From Metarhizium brunneum (taxonomy: Eukaryota > Ascomycota > Sordariomycetes > Hypocreales > Clavicipitaceae): a stretch of 64,000 bases of DNA. The position numbers and the translations under genes were made by a program. The stretch lies in the NCBI RefSeq assembly GCF_013426205.1, contig NC_089428.1, forward strand, positions 2,108,001 through 2,172,000. The letters run 5' to 3'. Numbering within the stretch: the first letter of the stretch is position 1; each line of letters begins with the position of its first letter. Below, piece by piece: positions 1 through 11,818 of the stretch. Below the pieces are notes generated by a model. It was not told the origin of the DNA and did no database searches. It saw only the letters and a list, made by a program, of their open reading frames with translations.

Positions 1-382
1 CAGCTTATCAGTTCCAACATGCCCCGATGCAGTTGAAAGAACGGACTCCAACACGGCTCACGGTTCCTGGCTCGACATGAATGAGTCGGTGCCGCCGAAG
101 CCGCGGCATTCAGCTCCTTTTGGCCGGGCAAACCCCTCTTTCTGGAGCTTGGTAGTCTCAGCCGCATCATCGAGACATGCCGGCCGCTTGTTACCCCGCA
201 AGAGGCAAACAGGACAAAGGGGGGAAGTTGACATGGTTCAAATGGCCGGATCCCGGTGTTTAATTTCTCTAGCACCCTGGCTTTCTTCTGCCCGCATTGG
301 CCCTCTTGTAATCTGCGAACGAGTCCCAGCAAACTTCGTTTCAAGAGTGGATTTTTGAGTATACATTCTCCAACGACTCATA
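1..382. other. Upstream region of the GMC oxidase gene
   Basis: I see no gene here. Open frames on both strands are short and show no recognisable domain. The stretch before position 383 presumably holds the promoter and 5' leader of the oxidase gene. Confidence 0.5.
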
Positions 383-2327
383 ATGGGTAGTGTCGCGGAA
401 AAGAAGGAGTACGACGTAATCCTTGCTGGTGGTGGCACGGCAGCGTGCATTATTGCTGGCCGGCTTGCGGAAGCAGATCCCAGCCTGTCAATCTTGGTAG
501 TTGAGCAGGGCCCAAATAACTTGAACGACTCGACCATTGTCACACCTGCTGTTTACCTTTCTCACCTGCAGCCAACATCCAAGAAGACTATATTTTACAA
601 GTCGAACAGGGAAGAGGCCTTGAATGGGCGCGAGGCCGTTGTCCCTGCCGGCGGTGTCCTCGGCGGGGGCTCTTCCATCAACTTTATGATGTACACTAGA
701 GGTTGGTCGGAGTCCAAACTCATGTATCTAACCGAGGCTCACATGTGAGAGCAGCACAGGGATGCGACTATGATTCTTGGAATACCAAAGGCTGGGACGC
801 TAAAAGCTTGTTGCCCTTTGCCAAGAAGCTCGAGACGTATCATTATGATAGCCCCGGCGTCAACAAAGAGCTCCACGGCTACGACGGGCCCATAAACGTC
901 TCATCTGGCACGCATGTAGCAAATACCGCCCAGGATGATATTATTGAGGCTGCCAAGGCTACAGGTGAGCAAGAGGTTGACGACTTGCAGGATTTCGAGG
1001 CTTCCAATGGCTTCTCCCGATGGCTGCGGTATATTTGTCCCCGTGGTGCACGCCAAGATACGGCTCACAGATACGTCCATCCGCTGATGGCATCGGGAAA
1101 CTATCCCCATCTTCATCTTCTCGTGGAGAGTACTGTGACCCGCGTCATTTTCGATGGCAACCGTGCCACGGGCGTCGAATACCGAGCCACGACCGCCGCT
1201 ACTGGCGAACAAGGAAAAACGTATACTGTCAAGGCAAAGAAGTTGGTTGTCGTATCCGCCGGCGCTCTGGGCACGCCTCAAATTCTAGAGCGATCCGGCG
1301 TTGGCAGCGCGGCAATTTTGGATAAACTAGGCATCCCCGTCGTGTCGGACTTGCCTGGAGTCGGCGAGGAGTATCAGGACCATAACTTGATCGGGTACCC
1401 TTACAAGACCACTCTTGCGCCCGACCAAACTCTCGACGGCCTCAACAGCGGACGACTGGACTTTGCAAAAGCCCTCGAGGAAAAGAATCCCATCTTGGGC
1501 TGGAATGGCATCGACGTGGCTGCCAAAATTCGCCCTACCGAAGCCGAAGTTGCCGAGCTCGGGCCGGATTTCCAACAGCTCTGGGACCGCGACTTCAAGA
1601 AGCAGACCGACAGGCCTCTGATGCTCATGGCGGCGGTGAACTACTCCTTTGACCCCGAGACGACGTCAGACGCGGGCGGCGGTCCGCGCCAGTGCATCAA
1701 CATGTGTTGCTACACGGCTTATCCCTACTCTCGGGGAAACATTCACATCACCTCCAAGGACCCGGCGGCGCCTCCTTCCTTCAACACGGGGTTCTTGTCC
1801 CATCCTGCCGATTTGAAGAAGCTGCTGTGGGCGTACAAGAAGCAGCGCGAAATCTTTCGCCGCACAAACTGCTACGACGGCGAGATGGCGGTTGGACACC
1901 CGCAGTTCCGCGAGGGCAGCAAAGCCGCTCTTTCTGACAAGAAGCCCGCCGACGGATTGTTTGCCTCTCTGGAGGACAGACGCAGGCTGCCACCGATTGA
2001 GTACGATGCCGAGGATGATGCCGCAATCGAGGACTGGATCCGAGGACACATGAATACGACGTGGCATTCGTTGGGGACGTGCAAGATGGCTCCAAGGGAA
2101 AACAAGGGCGTGGTGGATGAAAACTTGAATGTCTATGGAACGGAGGGACTGAAGCTTGCTGGTAAGAAAAAATCCGTGCCAAGGCAGGGACGTGGTGCTG
2201 ACTGGTTGTAGATTTGTCAATTTGTCCTGAGAATGTGGGCGCGAACACGAATAATACGGCGCTCATCGTTGGTGAGAAGGCTGCCTGGATCATTGGAAGG
2301 GAATTGGGTCTCTCAATTTCTCCGTGA
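383..2327 (+). CDS. GMC-family FAD alcohol oxidase (methanol/alcohol oxidase-like, AA3 type)
   Basis: Three exons, 383-701, 755-2161 and 2212-2327, join in frame through gt..ag introns of 53 and 50 nt to give 613 residues. The N-terminus carries the Rossmann dinucleotide motif ILAGGGTAACIIAGRLAE (about residues 14-31). Next come the GMC signature around GGVLGGGSSINFMMYTR and the second signature around SAGALGTPQILERSGVG. The catalytic His sits in TTWHSLGTCKM, and the conserved tail is DLSICPENVGANTNNTAL. Family knowledge: these flavoenzymes oxidise primary alcohols with O2, giving aldehyde and H2O2. The WHSLGTC...NVYGTEGLK...CPENVG pattern is closest to fungal alcohol oxidases rather than glucose oxidases. 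No secretion signal is evident and the C-terminus is not a PTS1 tripeptide, so a cytosolic location is inferred. The substrate cannot be read from the sequence. Confidence 0.9.
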
Positions 2328-3757
2328 ATTTGAATAACCTGTCTGGTTGGTAAGTGGTTGGGCAATGGCAGTTTGTACGGAGTGATGTAACAACCAGAAC
2401 ACCGCAGGAATGATGATTGCGATGTGGAATGCGTGTATTACAACTTTTATCAAGACGTTATTTTCCGCGTGGATCACCGTTCCGTTGTAACTTTGTGTTC
2501 AGAAACTTGGCACGGCATCCACGCCTGCAAATCCGCCAAGTCGTTTTGTCTTGTGGCCGAGATCTCTGCTAGTCTGGCAAGTGTCATAAGCAGCGCCGTT
2601 TAATTTGAAATGAGCAGCGATTAAAAGGCGTATTCAATATCTGGAGAAGGGGACTCTCAATTAGTCAGCGACCTGCAGGACGAGATACGATGCGAAGACG
2701 ATCATTTGGATAGCACCGCGACGTGCACGCTCAACCCTTGCTGTTGAGTTCTACAAAAACAGTCTTCTTCCGGGACCCTGTTTTGACGCTAGTTGAAGGC
2801 TGGCAAACAGCGTAACCCTCCCGGCCAGCACGTTTGGATGGCCCAGGTAACGTTTTGGCGGAATGAAATAGGACGGATCTGCAATACGTTTTTCCAGCAT
2901 TTGGGTTGGTTTAATTAACCACTCACGCCACTTTTTCCACAACACATCCCCTTCCCAGATTGAACTGAAGATCCAAAACGGCCACAGCATGTAGAATAAT
3001 CAACATCTCGTCTGGTTTCATTCCGATGGGGAACTCGCAAGTCTGGACGAATCTTGAGAGCCGATCCTTGTCCGACGGCTGTCAAGACCAGATCACGTCA
3101 AACGCAAGTCCTAGTGCAGCCTGGGATAGATCGACATCAACTGATAGAATTGGACCTCATGACGGGAAGTACCGTCAAATCATCTATGGAGGTCTTCTAC
3201 CATGACTAGTTGCAAAATCTACTGCTGCTCGACTGACCGCCGCGCTGTGGCTGACCGTCCGCGGCACACCAAAGAGGACAGACAGAAACGGGTTAGATTT
3301 TGGCAGCCCATGTCTATTTCAGGCGTGGTATGCCTCTCTAGCACTTCCAAGCTGACTTGTCGCTTAACAATGGAAGGTTTCAGGCTGTACATCGTTGTCT
3401 CCGCGAACAACGAGCCTCGAACTGCGGCAATGACATGTTAGCGTGTGTTACTCATTTCCTATGCTGAAAGCTGCTTGTGGCGATGAAACTAAAAAAAGAT
3501 GTTCGGCTCATTAGGATACGAAGTCACAGGTTGGAGGGGGATGCTCTGGAGAAAAGCGACTCTTTCGACTGGTGTATAAGAAGATAGGTGGCGTACACAG
3601 CGTCCCAATCTACTTCTTGACTCAAATAACGTATTTTCTTTTCTTGTTCCCAGGCTCGATCGTGAAACACACTCGTTTTGTTGACCACGACATTTATTTG
3701 ACTTTTAAAAAGTCCTTACGCTATTTGCTACTTGCATTCTTTAATTGAACATTCTTC
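2328..3757. other. Gene-poor interval, possible minus-strand relic
   Basis: No supported gene. On the minus strand between about 3100 and 2760 two overlapping frames look weakly protein-like, and a gtgagt donor-like site follows one of them at about 2929, but I recognise no family. The rest, including short plus-strand frames near 3202-3441, looks non-coding. Confidence 0.35.
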
Positions 3758-5193
3758 ATTGCAGCCAAAACGCTTAAGGGATTGGCTACTCTACTCCTTG
3801 GAGCTTCTACCATTGTCCATGCCTGCAATGCTCCCAAGGCTAATGAAGCTACCGTCAAGTTTATTTCCACCTTTGAAGGATGGTACGACTACGTCTGTGA
3901 GTGTATACGAATGGCAAGGCTAGATAGTCAAGTCTAGTGACTCTAACATGCTGTCTCATAGACCCAGACCCTGGACCTCAGCACCTCGAGACTCTCGGAG
4001 ATGGTCATCTTTGCAAGAAGTCTAACTGCGCAGAGGTTAAGTATCCCCTCCCTCCTCTGTCCAAGGCCGATGGCTTGAAGCTTCCTAGCGATGATATGTC
4101 GGTAAGTACATTCGGGTCCTGATTTCGCGCCAACCCAAGCTCACTTCCTTTGATAGGTTGCCGAAAACTGCATCTACCAAGACACAAGCGCCAAGGTCAC
4201 TGTCAAGGCGAACCAGTATGGCGCTCTTGTCAGCTGGGCATTCAACGTCGGCTGCGGGAACGTCGCGTCTTCCAGGCTTATTCAACGTCTCAACGCAGGC
4301 TAGGACCCTGATACCGTTGCTGCCCAGGAACTTCCTTAGTGGAATAGAGACGGTAGAAAGGTCAAGTCCTCCCTGGGCTGACCCGTCGCAGCAACGCCGA
4401 GGTTGAGCTTTTCAAGACTCCTACCAATAATCCTGCCCTTCCTGCTTGTGTCAACCTGCCTCCTCCTGCTCACACTTCTGAGTCTGAGACCGCCACTCCT
4501 ACTCACCACGCTACTTCGTCTACCCCTAAGCCTACCAAGACCAGCAGCCAAGAAAGCTCACAGACTGAGACTGTGTCTACCCACTCTCATTACACCAACC
4601 ACACCACAACCAAGACTCACACTCACACTCACACTCAAACGTCCGTCCCCTCTACTCTGTCCACTATCAAGAGTACCAGCTCATGGGGCAACTCTACTGT
4701 GGCTCCTACGAGTGCTGTTAGCTGGACTACTTCAGTTGTCTACATCACCGTGATTCACACCATTACTCAGTGTGCTTCGACTGTAACAGACTGTCCTGCT
4801 CGGCCTCAGACGACTACAAAGACTATCCCTCTGTTCACGACAATCCGCCCCGTTATTGAGACTGAAGTTCCCACAAAGGTTCCCACATCGCAGTCCAGCG
4901 TTCAATCCAGCCCTCAGCCTGCCAGTAAGCATACTGGTCAACCTATCAGTTGGCCCGCTGGTCAGCCCGCCGGTCAGCCTACCGAGACAATTGCACCTGT
5001 GCCTAATGCCTCCACTGGGACGGGCTCTTTGCCCTCACATGCAGACACAAACACCTGGACTGTGCCCTCGCAGACGTGCAACGGTAACTGCACCCATGCG
5101 GCTCCTACGAACTGCCCTCCTGTCAGCTCGGGCTCCAAGGCTGGTGTCAACTTTATCGTTCTGCTGGGTGCTATCACTGCCCTGGTTTTATAG
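3758..5193 (+). pseudogene. GH24 lysozyme (phage-type muramidase) pseudogene with Ser/Thr-rich GPI-like tail
   Basis: The frame encodes a secretory leader (LATLLLGASTIVHA) and a GH24 domain. It includes the catalytic Glu in STFEGWYDYV, then LGDGHLC, and NQYGALVSWAFNVGCGN, which is typical of fungal T4-lysozyme-like enzymes acting on peptidoglycan. Introns at 3897-3961 and 4102-4156 splice in frame. The gene is broken. There is TAG at 4301-4303 and TAG at 4337-4339, where homologues have a sense codon. A one-base loss around 4355-4365 changes frame. The expected start reads ATT at 3758. After the shift an open frame runs to 5193. It is very rich in Thr, Ser and Pro, has a His/Thr run, and ends in a hydrophobic GPI-anchor-like segment (FIVLLGAITALVL). 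Secreted fungal GH24 enzymes are often considered bacterially derived. The 3' open part could still be transcribed, but no intact enzyme is possible without recoding. Confidence 0.8.
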
Positions 5194-5303
5194 ATTGAGT
5201 GACTTGTTTGTAATCCCCAGTAGAATATCAAGAAAAAACTAAAATATTCAAATAGCCTTTACCTAGTATTAATTTTATACAAGCTATTTATTTCTAGGTT
5301 TTC

Positions 5304-7718
5304 TCATAGCAAGACAACAGTTTCTTTCTTAGTTTCCCACATTTCTCTTTCCTCTTCATGCTGGTAGTCAGCTGCATGTGTTCCTTCTCCCCTCATCAAG
5401 CCCAGCACGAAGCAGCTCCCAACCAAGTACCCCATTAGACTCTGCGGTTGTTTTCTGAATCCTTGTAAAGAATCTCGAAGCCGAATAAGATAGGGAAGAC
5501 TTGACGACTCGAAAACGAACAGTTCGTCCCCAATCCGACTCCCAGGTGGGACCAGGCACATATAACCGGTCCTGGTGAGCGCAAAGCATCGCCCTTGAGT
5601 TTGTTGTCGACACACAAAGACGAACTGTGCACAATGCTCTCGGATCTCGGATCTCAAGCTCTGAGTAAGCTCTGCTATCTCTTTCGTGAGCTGTCGTCCT
5701 TGTAGCTCTGGTTGGTCCCTCAAGATGCTCGTGTGGACAATGCCATCAAGACGTTGCGTAAGAAGGGTGAGGTTGGACCACAAATCAAATGAATGTCTCA
5801 AATCCGAGAGGTTGGGTAGAGTGTTTCTATGGTGATACTCGCGTAAGCCAGCTGCCTTTAGACGGCCTTGTCGAACGTCCCAATCTCTATAGGCGTCTGG
5901 CCGGTCGTACTCGAATCCGTCGCCCACCTTCATTTCCCAGTACGAGGCAGGCTCTCCTACCAAGGTCCTAAATATTGCACCCTGCCAGCGAGGGGGGCAT
6001 TGCCGGTAGTCTCTACTGTATCTTGCCCTCTTCACATCATTTACGCTTAGAAGCGATAGCTGACTTGCAACAACACGACATATCTCGCTGAACCAAGGTC
6101 TATCGGGCTTGTCGTGGTCTATCATTTGCGTCATGGCCGAAATGCTATCCACCCGGCAGCCACCAGACACCAAGAGAGAGTTTCCCCGGACCATGTAGTT
6201 TGGAGACGCACAAGAGTAGCGCCCGCCGCCCGCGCTGAGTTCCCGCCTGAATCGAGTAAAAGAATCGATGAGACAGTCCGGGAGAGAGCTCCAGTCCGTT
6301 ACCCACGATGGTAGACTTGTGACAGATCTTGGCCAGCCGACTCCAGCAAACATCAAAATCTCACTCGCGAAATCGTCATTGCCGTCCGTGTAGGCTTTGC
6401 CGAGTCTCATAGCTGCCTTGATTGTGTCGGTATAAACTTTCAGAGGCGAATGGCCATAGTCTATCTCGGAAGACTCTATGGCATTTTTTGCGACAGATGC
6501 TGAGAGTTCAGGCGATGCTATGCCAACGAGTCCGTAGACGTTGTCGAGGGGATTTGTTGCCCGACAGCCCGCGAAATCTGTCAGAAGGCTGGACACGGTT
6601 GACTTGTCGCCACCAGCAAGCTTTCTTTGATGATGGCCTATGGTGGATATCTGTCTTATTCCACGGAGAGTATTAGCAGACGCCCCCTTTTCGAATTGCA
6701 AAGCAAAACTGGAGAGCTGAACCTGGAATCGTTCATGGAGCGATTGCGGCCAGTGCTTGTCGGCGAATGCGAGCAATACATTCCAGTCAATAACATAATG
6801 ACGGAAATGGATTATTGCCTTTTGTGAGGCGGCAAGTTCTTGAACAATCCAGACTCTATTCCAGTATGGGTGACTCAGGAGGTTTTCGAGATGATTTCCC
6901 AAGACTGCATTGCTTGATGTAAAGATGTTTTCGCACACGACTTGCATTTTTGCGTCGTGCTCCCATTCAGGTGGTCGTAGAATGCTTTGCATGGTTTTCG
7001 GCGGTAGAAGCCACACTCTGACACAGGCAGCGCGCTGGTATATCTTTTGCATGACCCGTATTTGCGTCTTTTTTTCGTGCAAGTCATTCTGGTTGATGCA
7101 TACGGAATCTATCCACATGTATCGAGACCCAACCCACGGGACGGAGCCATGCAAAATGATGGATGCATTTTCTGTGACGCCAAGATGCGCGTCACCCAGA
7201 CGGAGAAGCCTGTCGTTCGTCTGACCGTCCCATGTGTACGATACGGCATCGTACGCTGGGCAGTCTTGTAAGGGAAATTGCAACAACTGGAACTTGTGAC
7301 GGCAAAATGGGCCATTGATTCTCACAAGTCGGACATGGTGTTGCGGCAACGCGGAATACTCGTACCGAGCCAACGATTTGAGCCGGGGAAATCTGATGCC
7401 GGTGGCTTGGCTGCTCAGGACATGCCAGACAGCAGGCATCCACCGTTTGGTACAGTGATATCCGAGACTTGTGACAACGCCGTGAATAACGAACCGTCCA
7501 GCGTCGTCTGTTGTGCGTCGCGCGTGAAAGAGTGAGATGCTTGCAAAATTCACCATTCCGGTCGCAATAATCGCCGCCCATACTGCCCACCCCGGAGACT
7601 TTGCCACGAGGCGCTGGGTATCAACCACGGGTAATTCGAGGAGACGACGTCGCAAGAAATTCAGATGCAGAACGAGAATAACGACAATCGAGTACGCCAG
7701 GCTTGCCGCGATTTCCAT
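5304..7718 (-). CDS. HET-domain (heterokaryon incompatibility) protein with N-terminal membrane segments
   Basis: A single open frame of 804 residues. The start is placed at the ATG at 7718 in a strong CACCATGG context, because the longer frame begins only with a TTG. The HET domain lies at roughly residues 155-300, with YDAVSYTWDG, the WIDSVCINQ motif, the KIYQRAACVRVWL block and the HPYWNRVWIVQEL block. Further on is NPLDNVYGLVGIA, the usual second half of these proteins. The first 70 residues contain two hydrophobic stretches (SIVVILVLHLNF and WAAIIATGMVNFASISLF), so the protein may be membrane anchored. Family knowledge: HET proteins control allorecognition and programmed cell death in filamentous ascomycetes, usually with a polymorphic partner. 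It runs tail to tail with the lysozyme pseudogene about 110 bp away, and no obvious partner gene lies beside it. Confidence 0.88.
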   Translation of the reverse strand: MEIAASLAYSIVVILVLHLNFLRRRLLELPVVDTQRLVAKSPGWAVWAAIIATGMVNFASISLFHARRTTDDAGRFVIHGVVTSLGYHCTKRWMPAVWHVLSSQATGIRFPRLKSLARYEYSALPQHHVRLVRINGPFCRHKFQLLQFPLQDCPAYDAVSYTWDGQTNDRLLRLGDAHLGVTENASIILHGSVPWVGSRYMWIDSVCINQNDLHEKKTQIRVMQKIYQRAACVRVWLLPPKTMQSILRPPEWEHDAKMQVVCENIFTSSNAVLGNHLENLLSHPYWNRVWIVQELAASQKAIIHFRHYVIDWNVLLAFADKHWPQSLHERFQVQLSSFALQFEKGASANTLRGIRQISTIGHHQRKLAGGDKSTVSSLLTDFAGCRATNPLDNVYGLVGIASPELSASVAKNAIESSEIDYGHSPLKVYTDTIKAAMRLGKAYTDGNDDFASEILMFAGVGWPRSVTSLPSWVTDWSSLPDCLIDSFTRFRRELSAGGGRYSCASPNYMVRGNSLLVSGGCRVDSISAMTQMIDHDKPDRPWFSEICRVVASQLSLLSVNDVKRARYSRDYRQCPPRWQGAIFRTLVGEPASYWEMKVGDGFEYDRPDAYRDWDVRQGRLKAAGLREYHHRNTLPNLSDLRHSFDLWSNLTLLTQRLDGIVHTSILRDQPELQGRQLTKEIAELTQSLRSEIREHCAQFVFVCRQQTQGRCFALTRTGYMCLVPPGSRIGDELFVFESSSLPYLIRLRDSLQGFRKQPQSLMGYLVGSCFVLGLMRGEGTHAADYQHEEEREMWETKKETVVLL

Positions 7719-9983
7719 GGTGCCATGGAGCAATCTGGTGTTTCGGCTACTGTAGATGCTATTGGAAGAGTCTCGGAGCAGACTTTTCCACCAACAGCTT
7801 CACTTTGCATTATGATGCGCAGCCCACGGCCTGTTCTGGGACGTACTGTGCCATCATGACGGGGGAATGTCACCAGACTTGACACCACATGTGCAGACTC
7901 AGCCCCTCGAACCACGGAAACCAGGCGTCCACTACACTGCGTCATAAAAGCTGAAAACAAGGACCAATCACAGTCAATCGCCTTTCGACGGTGGAATTTA
8001 CCCCCTTGGCTTGTACAATCAGTTTTTTTAAGTATTCTGTCTGGTTAGATTCAGCGAAGAGCTAGCCTTCACGAGACGTTGTTTCCAACCGACAGAACAA
8101 ACCTCTGTTCAGACGAAAGGAAACATGCAGAGATTTACGATTGCAACGTCAGCATTATGCCATTGGAAAGAAAACACGTCTAATGGTCACATGACATTGA
8201 CCTTTGTTTATGTCACGACCGGTGCTCGGACCCATGAAATTTTAGGTAACACAACATCATAATGCAGTCATTTTTTAAGTACCATGAGGGGGAAGTAGAT
8301 TCTCCTGTCTTTTAAATGTACATTATACAGTTTCACATATTTCTGATACCATGTTTCCTCGCACAGATACAAGATTCGTTAATGTGTATAGAAACGGTTC
8401 ATCCCATCCCTCTACCCTAATGCCACCTCACCTCGTGTAAATGGAGCATCTGCTAAAGGCGTGGAGACACTAGTGTCTAGTGGGTCTACTTGATATTGCC
8501 GATCCAAGTTGTCAAGCAATACCTTCTCTTCGCCTCAATTAAGAACAATCACGATATCAATGGGAGCAGTGTCTGGCTAGAAAGTCCGCAAGGAAGAACT
8601 GGACTTTGGTATCGCTATGATTGATAAATAACCCGGATACGGATAGTCTCAATCTTGCATAGAGGTCCTTCGCTATCGGTTTGTACGACTTTATCCGCCG
8701 TGGCCGGGGCTTGCTCTAGGGCCCCAAGGCGATATACATGAAACCGCGTCAGCTGGGCCAGTTGTAGCGGCTCGCAATGAATATTAGGGGTCTCGGGGCT
8801 GTATTACAAGATTGCTGGTATCGTCATGGTCGGCGGGTGGGTAACATGCGTAGTCCTTGAACCCCCGGCATGAACTTGATTCCAAAGATTCCAAAGTACT
8901 CGCCCCGTTCTGGTGGCTGTTCGGGGCGCCACCCCGGCAGAACCCCGACTTAGGCACTGGGTAGAGAGAAATAGTCCGGCATTTCGCGATCGGTCCAAAG
9001 ATATGCCCTGCCAACCGGTAATACAAACAACCGTCGCAAACTTCGGCCATGAGTGTCTGCAATGTGCAACCACGCTAGCCAAACTACTTGACTTGTCCTT
9101 GGGGTGGAAGGAAGGCGTCAGCTTTTGCTAAATCATGGAACGTCCAGTCGTAAATTGGTGACATGGAAGCAAAGGTGCTCAAACCCCCTGGGCATAGAAG
9201 GCCGGAAGGGATTGCTATGCGATGGTGCCGAGAAAACAGCTTGCACGCACAGCATGCGCTCAATGGCTGTATACCACGTTTTCTCACCTTGGCACGGACG
9301 AATAATGCCTACTAACATGGAAGATTTTTAATTTTACACAGTCAAGGCTGAGTGTTTGTATTGCAGTTTAGTTCCGGCTAGTGAATCCATCACCGACTTA
9401 GTGTCCAGTATGGCATGAAGGGCTCCATTACACTGCCCGGCTCAGGCGTCCTAAACAGTCTAGTGTGACTATTCTAGTTGTTATGGTGAGGAATCTTGTA
9501 GCTCAGTTATTTATCTTCTACCGCGCGTACCCACAAGGCAGCAGGAGATAATTCTCCGAGTCGTGTCGAGTTGAGTGCCCCTGCACTAACGAAGCATAAT
9601 AGAGCACAATTCACTCCTGCGCTCGCTCGTATTTCCCAGGGACAGAACAAGTCTGGTTTGTTTTTGACTTGGGTTAGCGTTGGCGGATGTCTGCTGAGCT
9701 TTGATGATTAGCGACAAGGATGGTCCCTGTCAAAAATCATGTTCCATATCGACGCGGAACACGGCATGAGCCTCTGTAGTGCCTTCTAGCTTACTGCAAC
9801 TGTTTGCCAGTAGAAAGGCAGAAAACCGTTTGGAATCACTTGATTGTACTTTGGAATGCTCAACGAATTGACCATACGTATATAACTCCTAGTATTCACC
9901 CCGACATGTTGATAGCTTGTTTCAACATACAGTCGAGACTCAAGTCATTCTAAAGCAAACCCCCCTTTCTGCCTTTCGTTAAA
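7719..9983. other. Long intergenic region without a recognisable gene
   Basis: About 2.2 kb between divergently transcribed genes (HET to the left, lactonase-like to the right). Several short overlapping frames at 8780-9330 exist on both strands, but none shows a domain, a signal peptide or a plausible intron structure. The right end serves as the promoter of the lactonase-like gene. Confidence 0.5.
9880..9886 (+). promoter_or_regulatory. TATA-like box upstream of the lactonase-like gene
   Basis: The sequence tatataa lies about 100 bp before the ATG at 9984 and is followed by a C/T- and A-rich leader, a usual layout for a fungal core promoter. This rests on position and sequence only. Confidence 0.4.
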
Positions 9984-11818
9984 ATGAAGTATGCCACAAG
10001 TCTTGCCGTGCTAGTTGGACTGGCGAAGGCTGGTCCACTGCTAAGTACAGCAACTGTTAACCCGGGCAACTGGCAGCAAGTTCCGTCCAACTTGACTTGG
10101 GCCAAACACAATACATCCACATCGACCACCGCATTGTCAAGTATCGTGCCAAATAGCCCCCGACCAACCATCGGAGTCCAAGAGTTCCTCACGCTCTCGC
10201 AATCGTTCAAGTTTGAGATCCGCAGTGGACGCTGCGAAATCACCAACCTGCCCGGCAGCGCCGCTGGCTTCTTCTGGCGCGTGGTGTATGACCTAGATCT
10301 CAAGGGCAGCTTCCGCTTCGAGACATGCGAGCGAGAACAGCATGGCCGCGTCTTCACCAAGATCCAGGGCCAATACGTCCTCGGCTACGCCGTCAAGTAC
10401 AGCCAGGTCACGTCAGGCGCGGAGCTGATTTGCGATAGCGGTGTCCTCAGCTACGTCAACGTCCAAAGCTCTGGTGTCGTAGTCACTGCCGTCACCGAGT
10501 CCACCGTTATTGAAAAGTACAGCAATACCATGTATGCATGTACCGAAGCCGCTCAATGTGTCCCGTCAAAGTGCGAGAATGGCTGTAAGAAAGGCGTCAA
10601 GGACGACAAGGACACCTCTCCCTCTTCCTGTGGCGGCCCCATCCCAAAGCCTGGCTCTTCAAAGCGGGCTCTTTTCTTCCTCGACAGCAACCCAGAAGGC
10701 GCCTCCATCATCGGGTTGCCGATCCTGCAAGATGGTTCTTTGGACAAGAGCAGAGCTGTGCGCACGCCAACTGGCGGACGCGGGTCTATTTCTCGGAACA
10801 TGAATGGAACAGTCAGTGTCGGTAAGTCTGGCCAACATTCTCAGAAAACGGAGCTCAAAGAGCGGAAAACTAACCGACCCCAAATCCAGACCCTCTATTT
10901 TCCCAGGACTCTGTCGTGGTCAATGGAAAATACCTCTACACGGTGAATTCCGGCTCCAACACGCTGGCCCGATTTGAAATACCCGACGCGGACCCTGCCA
11001 GTCCAAAGCTCGTAGGCGAGCCCGTTCATACCGGCGGCGAATTTCCCAACTCGGTGGCCGTTTCGGACAAGAACGATATCGCTTGTGTCACGAATACCGG
11101 AAGACGAGCGGGAGTCCAGTGTTTTAAAACTCTCGACCGTCTCCAACCTTTGGGCGACTACATGCCGCTGCCCATAAACCAGACAACACCCCCCGTCGGC
11201 CCTCCGAATTCAGTTTCCGACATCGTCTTCAACCCTTCGCAGACGGCTCTGTTCGTCACCATCAAGGGCAACGGTATGGGCCCCGGCTATGTGTATGCCT
11301 ACCAAGTCGTAAATGGCCGCATCAACCCGCAGCCCGTCATCTCCCGCCCGCCAGGCCTACTGCTCGATTTCTCCCTAACCTTGCTCTCCGACTCGGCCGG
11401 CGTCGTCACAGACCCGGCGTACGGTGCCTCATACATTTCCATCGCGAGAAATCTCTCCGTCGCCGTCTCTAACAAGATCACTGTACCTGGCCAGGGCGCT
11501 ACCTGCTGGTCCGTCTTCGCGCCCGAGTTTGACGCCGTGTACTTGTCTGACGGCGCGTCGCCCAACATCACCGCGCTTGACCCCGTGTCCGGCAGAACCA
11601 GGTTTGTCATCACTGGGGACAGTCGATCCACTGGCTCTTTTGATTCCGCCGTGGACCGCTCGAGCCTTTATGTTCTCCAAGGCAGCGCGGCTGTCGCCGT
11701 GTTCCATCTCCAGGGGTCAAAGACCGGCGACCGTACACCTAGCCTGTCTCAGTACCTCGACCTGTCCTCCTTTGGAGCTCGATCTGGCTGGATTGGAATG
11801 GCTGTCCATTCTGGCTGA
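9984..11818 (+). CDS. Secreted beta-propeller, lactonase (3-carboxymuconate cyclase-like) protein with extra N-terminal domain
   Basis: Two exons, 9984-10821 and 10890-11818, flank a 68-nt intron with branch point ctaac and join in frame into 588 residues. Residues 1-17 form a signal peptide (MKYATSLAVLVGLAKAG). Residues of about 55-205 form a domain I do not recognise, containing FLTLSQSFKFEIRSGRCEI and a Cys-rich stretch with CVPSKCENGCKKG. From about residue 225 the protein matches fungal lactonase-type seven-bladed propellers: RALFFLDSNPEGASIIGLPI, FSQDSVVVNGKYLYTVNSGS, GEFPNSVAVS and SDIVFNPSQTALFVTIKG. Related bacterial proteins act on lactones such as 6-phosphogluconolactone or muconolactone. 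For the secreted fungal group no substrate can be assigned from sequence. The protein is probably extracellular. The two-domain layout is the unusual part. Confidence 0.85.

Noticed and set aside
1666..2365. Long minus-strand frames of 184 and 194 codons
   Set aside because: They are shadows of the GMC oxidase coding sequence. No domains, and the plus-strand gene is clear.
8780..9330. Cluster of overlapping frames on both strands
   Set aside because: No recognisable protein family in any frame and no splice pattern.
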